A stretch of 11,374 bases of DNA from Acidobacteriaceae bacterium (GCA_030040115.1 JASHUH010000608.1:1-11374), one strand, 5' to 3'. Positions 1-5,901 are shown, counted from the first letter of the stretch. Program-made: numbers and translations. The notes: generated by a model from the sequence alone, not told the origin.

Positions 1-384
1 CGCGGCAATGGGAAAGACGCGGACGTGCGCACCGCGTTCCGGGGATTGCATCCAGCGGGTGATGTCCGGCGAGTCGTTGACCGGCGTGGTGTTGGGCATG
101 GCGGCCACGGCGGTGAATCCACCCGCGGCCGCCGCGGCCGTGCCGGTGGCGATGGTTTCCTTGTAACCTTGGCCCGGCTCGCGCAGGTGAACATGGATGT
201 CGATGAGGCCGGGAGCAACAATGAGGCCCGCGGCGTCCAGCGTCTCGACACCTTCGGCATTCTTCAGCTTGCCCGGACTGGCAATCTCCGCCACGCGGCC
301 GTCTTTGAGCAGAAGATCCTTGAGCCCGTCCACGCCAGCCGCGGGATCGAGCAGGTGTCCGCCGCGAATGGCCAACGCCGTCAT
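1..384 (-). CDS. pyrC: Dihydroorotase, N-terminal part (cut by the window edge)
   Basis: This is the first 128 codons of a class I dihydroorotase. The enzyme is a cytosolic zinc amidohydrolase that closes N-carbamoyl-aspartate to dihydroorotate, the third step of UMP synthesis. The reading frame is open from ATG at 384 to the left edge. A small beta domain comes first (about residues 1-58), then the metal-binding signature DIHVHLREPG at residues 62-71, with H64 and H66 as predicted zinc ligands and R68 as a predicted substrate contact. MPNT at 96-99 is the conserved motif after the barrel's first segments. The rest of the protein, including the remaining zinc ligands, lies outside the window. 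The ATG overlaps the pyrB stop as ATGA, and a GGAGG at 391-395 inside pyrB sits six bases before it, so translational coupling with pyrB is likely. The family assignment is firm; only completeness is unknown. Confidence 0.95.
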   Translation of the reverse strand, partial: MTALAIRGGHLLDPAAGVDGLKDLLLKDGRVAEIASPGKLKNAEGVETLDAAGLIVAPGLIDIHVHLREPGQGYKETIATGTAAAAAGGFTAVAAMPNTTPVNDSPDITRWMQSPERGAHVRVFPIAA

Positions 385-1403
385 GGGCGGCCTCCATTCT
401 CGTGCTTGAGCGCCCGCTCAATGACCGCCATGCGGATGGCGACGCCGTTGGTCACCTGCTCGAGGATCGCCGACTGCACGCCGTCGGCGGCACCCGCCGT
501 AATCTCCATGCCGCGAATGATGGGGCCGGGGTGCATGACCAGCGCGGTGGGCGCGTGCGCGGCCAAGCGCTGGCCGGTGAGCTGATAATTTGCCTTGTAT
601 TCGTCGAGATCGAGTTGCAGGCCGGCCAGTCGCTCAGCCTGGATGCGCAACATCATGACGGCTTGCGACTGGGCGAGCGCGGCGTCGAAATCGCGCTCGA
701 TGGCGATGCCAGGGCCGGCGTGGGCGGCGAGATCGGGCAAGAGCTGGACAGGGCCGCACAGCAGCACGCGCGCGCCCAGCCGCGGCAACAACAGCATGTT
801 GGAGCGGGCGACGCGGCTGTGCAGAATGTCACCGACGATGGCGAGCGTGACACCGGAAAGCGTATTTTCGTCCACGCGCTCTATACCCGGCCTGAGATGC
901 GCGAGCAGCGTGCGCAGATCGAGCAGCGCTTGCGTGGGGTGCTCGTGCATGCCGTCACCAGCATTGATGACGGGCAGGCGGGTGGCGGCCTCGAGCAGCC
1001 ACGCAGCGCCGCTCGAATTGTGGCGCAGAATGATGGCTTCGGCGCCCAGCGCGCGCAGGGTGAGGCCGGTGTCTTTGAGCGACTCGCCTTTTTCGATGCT
1101 GGAGCTGAGGTTGGACACCAGCGTGGTGTCGGCGCCCAAGGCCTTTGCGGCCAGCTCGAAGCTGGTGCGCGTCCGCGTCGAGGATTCGTAGAAGAGCAGA
1201 GCCATGCGCCGCTTCAACAGGATGCGGTCGCGGACCAGCGGGTCCATGCGCTCGAGTTTGGTGGCGCGGGCGAGCAAGCGGCTGACGCCTTCGACAGAAA
1301 GGTCGAGCACGGAGAGCAACGATCCGGGATTGAAAGGAAATGGGGTTTCCGGTGCGGGCGGCGTATTTAACGTGCGGCGTGCGGCGGTTGCGGTCGGAGT
1401 CAT
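381..1403 (-). CDS. pyrB: Aspartate carbamoyltransferase catalytic chain
   Basis: 340 codons. The enzyme joins carbamoyl phosphate to L-aspartate, the committed step of pyrimidine synthesis. The carbamoyl-phosphate loop FYESSTRTRTSFE is at residues 71-83, with the usual STRTR core. HPTQALLDL is at 155-163, LAIVGDILHSRVARS at 187-201, a basic LRIQAER segment at 252-258, and HPGPIIRGMEI at 291-301. These are the two-domain hallmarks of ATCase rather than ornithine carbamoyltransferase, which lacks the HPGP...RG pattern. The protein is about 20-25 residues longer at the N terminus than typical chains of about 305-310, and no clear Shine-Dalgarno precedes ATG 1403, so the start could be slightly downstream. 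It overlaps pyrC by 4 bp. No regulatory pyrI is seen; a PyrB-PyrC assembly, known from some bacteria, is possible but not shown. Confidence 0.95.
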   Translation of the reverse strand: MTPTATAARRTLNTPPAPETPFPFNPGSLLSVLDLSVEGVSRLLARATKLERMDPLVRDRILLKRRMALLFYESSTRTRTSFELAAKALGADTTLVSNLSSSIEKGESLKDTGLTLRALGAEAIILRHNSSGAAWLLEAATRLPVINAGDGMHEHPTQALLDLRTLLAHLRPGIERVDENTLSGVTLAIVGDILHSRVARSNMLLLPRLGARVLLCGPVQLLPDLAAHAGPGIAIERDFDAALAQSQAVMMLRIQAERLAGLQLDLDEYKANYQLTGQRLAAHAPTALVMHPGPIIRGMEITAGAADGVQSAILEQVTNGVAIRMAVIERALKHENGGRP

Positions 1404-1424
1404 GCTTAAGACAGCTTACAGCGG

Positions 1425-1445
1425 TCAGTGGTCAGAGATCAGTGA
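1425..1445. repeat. Imperfect heptad tandem repeat before pyrB
   Basis: Three consecutive 7-mers, TCAGTGG, TCAGAGA and TCAGTGA, lie on the plus strand in the 70-bp gap between the small membrane ORF and pyrB. All begin with TCAG. They would be transcribed into the pyrB leader. They do not match the PyrR-binding loop of Gram-positive attenuators as I remember it. A second, different heptad run lies on the other side of the small ORF at 1724-1743. Confidence 0.55.
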
Positions 1446-1473
1446 TTGGAAACCGACGCTCAGCTCGGATTTC

Positions 1474-1698
1474 TCAGCGTATTAAAGGAAATACGTGAAG
1501 CCGCCGGGCGACGAGCGCTCCCAGAATAAATGCGATTACCCAAAAGAAGAAGTAGAGGAGGAGCCAGCCAAACCGCCCCCTGACGAAAGTTCCGAAGCCT
1601 CCTGTTGAGGAAGCCAGCAGCAACATCGTGGCATCGGCGCAAACAGCAAGGAGAATCGCAACCCCGCAGAAAATCGAGATCGGTTTGAGGAAGAACAT
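1474..1698 (-). CDS. Small two-helix membrane protein, function unknown
   Basis: 74 codons between pyrR and pyrB. I do not recognise a family. The sequence is strongly hydrophobic, with predicted membrane helices at about residues 8-30 and 44-64. A short loop with R40 and R42 joins them, and a basic tail (ARR, residues 63-65) follows. This suggests a small inner-membrane hairpin protein with both ends on the same side. The start is supported by a GGAG (1705-1708) six bases upstream of ATG 1698, the best ribosome-binding site in this part of the window. A longer frame over the same bases (1460-1789) would run into pyrR and has no such support. A membrane protein between the regulator and the first enzyme of the pathway is unusual; a uracil permease would be far longer. 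It may simply ride in the operon. Confidence 0.55.
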   Translation of the reverse strand: MFFLKPISIFCGVAILLAVCADATMLLLASSTGGFGTFVRGRFGWLLLYFFFWVIAFILGALVARRLHVFPLIR

Positions 1699-1723
1699 CG
1701 CTTACTCCAGGCTCACGCCGTGT

Positions 1724-1743
1724 TGACACCTGACACCTGTCAG
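1724..1743. repeat. Heptad repeat and inverted repeat at the pyrR stop
   Basis: TGACACC occurs twice in tandem (1724-1730, 1731-1737) and is followed by TGTCAG. The last copy therefore forms CTGACA-CC-TGTCAG, an inverted repeat with 6-bp arms (1730-1743), which includes the pyrR stop codon at 1740-1742. The loop of two bases is too short for a good RNA hairpin and there is no T tract, so a terminator is unlikely. A protein site or a repeat-family fragment fits better. Confidence 0.5.
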
Positions 1744-2309
1744 CTCGTCCTCTCCACGAGCAGCACCTGCTCGTCCGCGTCCACCTCATGGAATTTGACT
1801 TCGATAATTTCGCGGCTGCTGGTGGGCACGTGCTTGCCGACGTAGGTGGCTTCGATGGGCAGCTCGCGATGGCCGCGGTCGATCAGCACCGCCAACTGCA
1901 CGCGGCGCGGGCGGCCGTGGTCGAAGAGCGCATCGAGCGCGGCGCGCACGGTGCGGCCGGTGTAAAGCACATCGTCGCAGAGGACCACGTCGCGACCCTC
2001 GACATCGAACCCGATTGAACCAGGCGTGACGACGGGACGGATGCCCGCGGTGGACAAATCGTCGCGGTAAAACTGAATGTCGAGCATCCCGGTATCGATG
2101 GGGTGCTTCTCGATGCTGGAGATGAGCTTGCCCAGCCGCTCGGCCAGCGGAATGCCGCGGCGCTTGATGCCGATGAGAGCCAAATCCTCGCTGCCATTGC
2201 TCTTTTCCACGATTTCATGCGCCAGCCTCACCAGGGTGCGTTCGATCTCGGAGGCGGACATGAGGCGGCCCTTCACGCGCAAGCTGGGCTTCAATTCGGG
2301 TTCGCTCAT
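1740..2309 (-). CDS. pyrR: PyrR, pyrimidine operon regulator / uracil phosphoribosyltransferase
   Basis: 189 codons from ATG 2309. PyrR proteins bind UMP/UTP and pyr mRNA to reduce expression of pyrimidine genes, and many also convert uracil plus PRPP to UMP. The type I phosphoribosyltransferase fold is clear. ALIGIKRRGIPLAERL is at residues 44-59, YRDDLS at 81-86, and the PRPP loop VVLCDDVLYTGRT at 108-120 has the two acidic residues. RPRRVQLAVLIDRGHRELPI at 133-152 is typical of PyrR rather than Upp. The frame is open to 2357, but the extra residues look non-coding. ATG 2309 has an AAGAG eight bases upstream and gives the usual family length plus about 16 residues; a later Met at residue 17 is an alternative. 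It is first in the cluster leading to pyrB and pyrC, which supports a regulatory role. Confidence 0.93.
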   Translation of the reverse strand: MSEPELKPSLRVKGRLMSASEIERTLVRLAHEIVEKSNGSEDLALIGIKRRGIPLAERLGKLISSIEKHPIDTGMLDIQFYRDDLSTAGIRPVVTPGSIGFDVEGRDVVLCDDVLYTGRTVRAALDALFDHGRPRRVQLAVLIDRGHRELPIEATYVGKHVPTSSREIIEVKFHEVDADEQVLLVERTS

Positions 2310-2327
2310 TGCATTGGCTCTTGCCGG

Positions 2328-2357
2328 ATGATACGAGGCGCGGCCACCTCGGGGCAA
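2328..2357 (-). promoter_or_regulatory. Candidate sigma70-type promoter before pyrR
   Basis: On the minus strand, TTGCCC (2352-2357) and TATCAT (2328-2333) are separated by 18 bases. They match the -35 and -10 consensus at four and five of six positions. Initiation near 2321 would leave a leader of only about 12 bases before pyrR, too short for an attenuator upstream of it. This is a pattern match only. Confidence 0.3.
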
Positions 2358-2425
2358 GCTGTGAACAAGTCAAAATTCCAGCTCCCCGCTTCGAGCGTTC
2401 AGGCGCCGGCATCGGTGTTGCAAAT

Positions 2426-2451
2426 GCTGCGAAGGAAAGATTCTTCGCAGC
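2426..2451 (-). terminator. Hairpin after the zinc-ribbon membrane gene, possible terminator
   Basis: Perfect 9-bp arms, GCTGCGAAG (2426-2434) and CTTCGCAGC (2443-2451), enclose an 8-base loop 55 bases after the stop of the upstream gene. On the minus strand the stem is followed by only ATTTG, so intrinsic termination would be weak. It separates the membrane gene from the pyrR promoter region. Next to it, AATTCGAATT at 2453-2462 is a 10-bp palindrome. Confidence 0.45.
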
Positions 2452-2505
2452 CAATTCGAATTCCGAGGGCGCAGGTTGGCTCGGGAGGAATCAGAAGCTT
2501 GCAGC

Positions 2506-3180
2506 TTAGGCTTCGGGGCGTCGTTTTTTGACCTGCATGCGCGCGCCCAACGCGCCGCCGGCGATAGAGAACAGCAGCAGCGCCGCGGTGAGCAGCGCCA
2601 TGCCGCAGAGGAACGAGCCGGCGCGACCCTCGGGCGAGAGCAGCATGGTCTTGAGGAGATTAATGGACTGGGTGTCTGCGCCCATGGCTGTCCATTCGCT
2701 CACCTGATGGCCGACGCTGGTTTTCCAAAGATCGTCGAAGACCTTACCTTCATGGAACCAGAAGCGCATCACGTAGAGGGTTACGGCGGTGGTGGCTGCG
2801 GCGATCCATCCGCCCACAATCCCGGTGACTAGGCCGATGCGCGCACCCGCGCCGGTGGTGATCCACGGCGGCCTCTGGCTACGCGAATAGAGGCTGACCA
2901 CCCATGCACTGGCCAGGGGCATGAGTAAAAAGCCCAGGAAGCTCAACGGAGAAAAGAAAGAGCACAAAACACCAGCCGGCACGGCGAGCGCCAGCGCCGA
3001 GCGCAAGGCCGGCTTCCAGGCAATGCTGCCGGCGTCGCGCACCGCCTCGTTCCAACGCGCGGGCTGGTCCGTCTCTGCAACCGCATCCGCGACGTAAACA
3101 AGCTGGGGCAGGCCGCAGACGGGACAGAAACACGCCCCTGGCTGCACAGCCTGGTGGCAGCGGTTGCAGGTCAACTCCAT
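2506..3180 (-). CDS. Zinc-ribbon membrane protein of unknown function
   Basis: 224 codons. The first 23 residues form a zinc ribbon with CNRC (C5, C8) and CPVC (C19, C22), plus an extra C17. A polar linker runs to about residue 57. Four hydrophobic segments follow at roughly 58-77, 79-98, 112-138 and 188-212, and the protein ends in a basic cytoplasmic-looking tail (KKRRPEA). The layout is a cytosolic N-terminal zinc ribbon attached to a multi-span inner-membrane domain. It resembles the many bacterial 'zinc ribbon domain-containing' membrane proteins, none with a defined function that I can transfer. A polar stretch at about 143-185 between the third and fourth segments could be a periplasmic or cytoplasmic domain. 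ATG 3180 places the ribbon at the very N terminus, as usual. Only a weak AGG lies upstream. The gene stands alone between two hairpins. Confidence 0.75.
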   Translation of the reverse strand: MELTCNRCHQAVQPGACFCPVCGLPQLVYVADAVAETDQPARWNEAVRDAGSIAWKPALRSALALAVPAGVLCSFFSPLSFLGFLLMPLASAWVVSLYSRSQRPPWITTGAGARIGLVTGIVGGWIAAATTAVTLYVMRFWFHEGKVFDDLWKTSVGHQVSEWTAMGADTQSINLLKTMLLSPEGRAGSFLCGMALLTAALLLFSIAGGALGARMQVKKRRPEA

Positions 3181-3217
3181 ACATAAAAGCCTATAGCATT
3201 CCCGCTCGCGCAGCGCG

Positions 3218-3242
3218 AAAATCGGCGCGGTTGAGCGCGCCG
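3218..3242 (-). terminator. Rho-independent terminator-like hairpin
   Basis: On the minus strand, CGGCGCG (3242-3236) pairs with CGCGCCG (3229-3223) across a 6-base loop. ATTTT follows at once (3222-3218). The stem is entirely G+C, but the T tract is only four long. It lies 66 bases after the stop of the 67-codon zinc-ribbon ORF, so it would end that transcript or a cmk read-through transcript before the next gene at 3180. Confidence 0.55.
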
Positions 3243-3307
3243 GAGACGCGCTTCGCCGAAGATGGCGGAAAATCAGAGGGGATGATGGCTCGGGAATGTC
3301 AAGCGAG

Positions 3308-3511
3308 TCAGTTCTTGTGGGTCACGATCTTCCGGCGCAGCCTCGCGTTACGCCAGATTCTGGGAAGCTGAAGCAGAGGGGCATGATCTCGCCGCAGGCA
3401 ATCGCGGCATCGCACTGGATACGCAAACGCAAGCAGACGCGTAAAATCGCCGCCCCGAAAGCGCGAAGTACGGAAATCGTCACCCCCGCACAAACTACAG
3501 GAGAAGCGCAT
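3308..3511 (-). CDS. Small zinc-ribbon protein (67 codons)
   Basis: The frame is open further upstream, but only the part from ATG 3511 looks like protein. It begins MRFSCSLCGG, with CxxC at C5/C8 and a second CRDC at C35/C38. Between them is a basic stretch (about residues 14-25) and a short hydrophobic one (about 26-32). This spacing matches the small acidobacterial-type ribbon proteins I recall of the general form CPxCxS...RRSRR...RCRxCxxRF. Here the usual aromatic after the second pair appears as Asp (RRDHAP). The basic C terminus (RNARLRRK) suggests nucleic-acid or ribosome contact, which is inference. No Shine-Dalgarno is visible in the eight bases between the upstream hairpin and the ATG. 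It could be a spurious frame, but the four cysteines in the right order argue for a real gene. Confidence 0.5.
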   Translation of the reverse strand: MRFSCSLCGGDDFRTSRFRGGDFTRLLAFAYPVRCRDCLRRDHAPLLQLPRIWRNARLRRKIVTHKN

Positions 3512-3519
3512 ACTTCGAG

Positions 3520-3594
3520 CCGATGCCCGGAGAATGGGGAAGGTTGCACACCTCCGTGGAGACCGGGAACGGAGCCCTCCCCAAGTTGCATCGG
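3520..3594 (-). ncRNA. Nested hairpin, structured leader or small RNA
   Basis: On the minus strand three stems nest. CCGATGC (3594-3588) pairs with GCATCGG (3526-3520). TGGGGAGGG (3583-3575) pairs with CCTTCCCCA (3543-3535), nine pairs with one G-U. CTCCGT (3574-3569) pairs with ACGGAG (3557-3552) around an 11-base loop. An internal loop (4 by 8 bases) and an 8-base one-sided bulge (GTGTGCAA) separate them. The one imperfect pair is G-U on the minus strand but A-C on the plus strand, which favours minus-strand transcription. It ends eight bases before ATG 3511. I do not recognise it as a known riboswitch class, 6S RNA or SRP RNA. It could be a cis-regulatory leader or a free small RNA. Confidence 0.5.
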
Positions 3595-3604
3595 GGACGG
3601 CGCT

Positions 3605-3620
3605 TGTGATCAAAGTCACG
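3605..3620. promoter_or_regulatory. CRP/FNR-family-like palindromic site
   Basis: TGTGATCAAAGTCACG has the arms GTGA and TCAC six bases apart, close to the TGTGA-N6-TCACA operator bound by CRP/FNR-type regulators. It lies 11 bases upstream of the structured leader on the minus strand, between cmk and the small zinc-ribbon ORF. A 14-bp partial palindrome can arise by chance, and no convincing -35/-10 pair was found beside it. Confidence 0.35.
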
Positions 3621-3727
3621 TCTGGACAATGAACCGAAGTCATGTGACAGCGGCCTTCGCACCTGATATTCGGCTCAATCTTTCCGGTGCGGGATGTGAA
3701 CCCCAAGGGCGCGATGCGACCGACGCC

Positions 3728-4423
3728 TCAGACCGGTTCGCCCAGCTTCGCGGCTACGATGGCCTCGGCAGCGCGGACGGCCTGATCAAGGGTCATATGG
3801 GTCGAGTCGAGCAGAACCGCATCAGGAGCGGCTTTGAGAGGAGAATCGGGGCGATTGCGATCGCGTTCGTCGCGCGCGCGCAAGGCGCGAATCACTTCTT
3901 CCGAGGGCACGGCGGCTTGGGGACCAAGCTGGTCGAAGCGGCGCATTCCCCGCACTTCGGGCGCCGCATCGAGGAAAATTTTGACCGCGGCGCCGGGAAA
4001 GACGACGGTGCCGATATCGCGGCCCTCCATCACTACTCCACCCGCGGAGCCGAGTTGCTGCTGGAGGCGCACCATCCAGGCGCGAATGGCCGGGAAGACG
4101 CTGACGCGCGAAGCGGCGTCGGTAACGATCTGGTTGCGGATCAGTCCGGTCACGTCCTCGCCGTCGAGCAGGACACGGTTTTCTTCTTCGCCGGGTTCGA
4201 GGCGGATGGAAGTCTCTGCGGCCAGAGCTTCGAGGGCGCGGCTTTCATCCAACGGCAGGCCCGCGCGGAGAGCCTTCAGAGCAAAAGCGCGATACATGGC
4301 TCCGGTTTCGAGATTGAGCAAGCCAAAGTGGTGGGCCAAGTGGCGAGCAATGGTGCTTTTGCCCGCGCCGGCAGGCCCATCAATCGCCACAATGGCTTTA
4401 CTCGCCAGTGGAGATGGGCTCAT
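3728..4423 (-). CDS. cmk: Cytidylate kinase, (d)CMP kinase
   Basis: 231 codons, the normal family length. The enzyme phosphorylates CMP and dCMP with ATP in the cytosol, feeding CDP/dCDP pools for RNA and DNA. The P-loop GPAGAGKST is at residues 16-24. The nucleotide-binding ETGAMYRA is at 39-46. The Cmk-specific insert carrying MEGRDIGTVVFP is at 132-143, and the lid motif RDERDRNRPDSPLK is at 184-197, giving the arginines and the Asp that contact the CMP sugar. These together separate it from adenylate and UMP kinases. Its ATG overlaps the stop of the upstream AlkZ-like gene (ATGA), so it is probably made by translational coupling; no independent ribosome-binding site is visible. The cmk-rpsA pairing common in proteobacteria is not seen. 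Confidence 0.95.
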   Translation of the reverse strand: MSPSPLASKAIVAIDGPAGAGKSTIARHLAHHFGLLNLETGAMYRAFALKALRAGLPLDESRALEALAAETSIRLEPGEEENRVLLDGEDVTGLIRNQIVTDAASRVSVFPAIRAWMVRLQQQLGSAGGVVMEGRDIGTVVFPGAAVKIFLDAAPEVRGMRRFDQLGPQAAVPSEEVIRALRARDERDRNRPDSPLKAAPDAVLLDSTHMTLDQAVRAAEAIVAAKLGEPV

Positions 4424-5901
4424 CCGCGCTTTTTGGTGGGCCGCCGCGGAGGAGCAGTAAAGCCATAGCGCTTGCTATTGCCCGCTTTGGCTCCGGCGGC
4501 CAGGGCCGGTTTGCGGCTTGCGTGCGCGGCCGCCCCCGGTTTGCCGGCTGCCTTTATCACGGTGCGGCTGCTCCTAGAGACCGCGGAGGCCTTGAGGGTG
4601 CGCGCAGTTCCGGATTGCGTGGGACGCGCGCTGTTCCCAAGCGGGCGAGCGCCGTAGGTTCCGCCGCGCCGGCCATTGGCGTGGTTGCCACCGTTCCCAC
4701 TCCAGCGCGTTCCCATCCCCGGGCGCGACATGGAGCTACGGCCCTCCGACCCGGTGCGCCGGATGACGCGTCCGTTGGAAGCGCCTTGCGCCGGTTTGCG
4801 GTCACGGGTTGGCGCTGCAGTGCGGCTGAAATGCGGCCGTGCGCCTGCCGGCTTCATTCCGGCAGCCGGTTTACGGGGGGCCGGCATCCTGGGCGTATGC
4901 GGCTCGGCCGATGGGGCTGACGAGGCAAAAGCGCCAGGCGCTTTTGCCTCGTGCGCCTCTTCCTCCGGCTCGTACGGGTGCAGGAAGTAGTTCGAGGCCG
5001 GCATGGCCGCGCTGGCGTACGCGGTGGGCGCCTGGGCAAACTCCGGCAGGGTTCCGGCTACATAGAAATGCTGCGCATGCCCCATGGGAAGGGTGTGGAC
5101 CTGGCGCGTGGCCACCAGCCCGCGCAAGACTTCGCGAATCTTGCTGCGCGCGGTCAGGGGCGCCAGGAACAGCTCGACATCTTCCATGCTGGCGGCGATC
5201 ACGGCCTGCAGGTAAATGGATGCAAGCACCGAAATTGCCGTCACTTGCGAAGTCGAGGCTCCTTCGGCAATGGCCTTCTGGAAGCGGAGGCGCAACAGTT
5301 GCCACTTGGCGGTCTCGCCGGGCGCGGAGACCACGGGAATGATGCGAAGCTGCTGCCAGAGTTCGGTAATAGCGCGAAGAACAGCGGTTTCAGTGACTTC
5401 CCTGCCCAGGGCGTGCTTGAGTTGGGGAATGGTGGCGTCGCCGGCCTCAAGCAGCTTGTAGGTCTGAATGGCGAGGGGTGAAACCTGGCGCGATCCGGTC
5501 AACTGGGGGGTTCTGCGCCAGTCGCGATCGCCACGCAGGGCGTAAACATAGGGCAAGACCCAGGCCGCCACGACAAAATCGGGCTGCTCGCCGGGCTGGC
5601 CTAAGAGGTTCAGACGAACGGCGATATCGTTTTTTTCGAGACGGACCAACAGGTCCTCGGCGGCCGCGATCTGGTGGGGATCGGGAGCCGGGTTCCGCTG
5701 ACCCACTACGGCCTCAACAAACGAGGGCGCCACCGACGAAGTGTATTGCCGCCGGGGCAAAAACAGGCACAAGCCTGTCTCTTCCATCCAAGTTTTGGCA
5801 TCCTCGAAGCTGAGGGCCCCCAGTCCATTCAGGCGCATCCTCTCGGCGCGCGATGCTTCCAATTGTTCAGCTGTCAAAGAAAAAACCTCGCTTCCGGGCA
5901 A
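4420..5901 (-). CDS. Winged-helix protein, YcaQ/AlkZ-like, with basic disordered tail
   Basis: 493 codons from TTG 5901; a TAG lies in frame six bases upstream, so the start is here or at Met22. Residues about 30-290 form a folded region. A segment with GLCLFLPRR and SFVEAVVGQ (43-68) is followed by a strand-helix stretch rich in hydrophobics. Winged-helix-like repeats follow at about 140-205 (PLAIQTYKLLEAG...TIPQLKHALG) and 225-290. This order resembles the AlkZ/YcaQ-related glycosylase family of interstrand-crosslink repair proteins, but I could not see the catalytic QxQ/QxD signature, so activity is unproven. Residues about 311-493 are low complexity, rich in Ala, Pro, Gly, Arg and Lys, very basic and probably disordered, as expected for a nucleic-acid-binding tail. 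It lies after mutL and overlaps cmk by 4 bp. Confidence 0.6.
   Translation of the reverse strand: MPGSEVFSLTAEQLEASRAERMRLNGLGALSFEDAKTWMEETGLCLFLPRRQYTSSVAPSFVEAVVGQRNPAPDPHQIAAAEDLLVRLEKNDIAVRLNLLGQPGEQPDFVVAAWVLPYVYALRGDRDWRRTPQLTGSRQVSPLAIQTYKLLEAGDATIPQLKHALGREVTETAVLRAITELWQQLRIIPVVSAPGETAKWQLLRLRFQKAIAEGASTSQVTAISVLASIYLQAVIAASMEDVELFLAPLTARSKIREVLRGLVATRQVHTLPMGHAQHFYVAGTLPEFAQAPTAYASAAMPASNYFLHPYEPEEEAHEAKAPGAFASSAPSAEPHTPRMPAPRKPAAGMKPAGARPHFSRTAAPTRDRKPAQGASNGRVIRRTGSEGRSSMSRPGMGTRWSGNGGNHANGRRGGTYGARPLGNSARPTQSGTARTLKASAVSRSSRTVIKAAGKPGAAAHASRKPALAAGAKAGNSKRYGFTAPPRRPTKKRG
4920..4952. repeat. 33-bp near-perfect palindrome inside the AlkZ-like gene
   Basis: A 16-bp arm, ACGAGGCAAAAGCGCC (4920-4935), is followed by one base and then its exact reverse complement (4937-4952). 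It covers about codons 317-328, at the start of the disordered tail (peptide HEAKAPGAFASS). Its 33-bp length preserves the frame. It could be a mobile palindromic (REP-like) element or a hairpin that affects translation or mRNA stability. I found no second copy in the window. Confidence 0.8.

Noticed and set aside
402..1370. Plus-strand frame of about 322 codons
   Set aside because: It mirrors pyrB, whose motifs are unmistakable; the sequence is Arg/Gln/Ala-rich with no domain.
2310..2357. Extended pyrR start at 2357
   Set aside because: The added 16 residues overlap the candidate promoter and look non-coding; ATG 2309 has a reasonable ribosome-binding site.
3521..3600. Possible c-di-GMP (GEMM), fluoride or guanidine riboswitch
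   Set aside because: None of the conserved core strings I know for those classes is present; the structure is reported as unclassified instead.
3512..3706. Upstream extension of the 67-codon zinc-ribbon frame
   Set aside because: The 65 extra residues have no family resemblance, begin at a TTG, and cover the structured leader and the CRP-like palindrome, so a start at 3511 is more plausible.
3296..4468. Long plus-strand open frame of about 390 codons
   Set aside because: It is antisense to cmk and to the zinc-ribbon ORF, has no recognisable motif or ribosome-binding site, and its composition is what a high-GC complementary strand gives.
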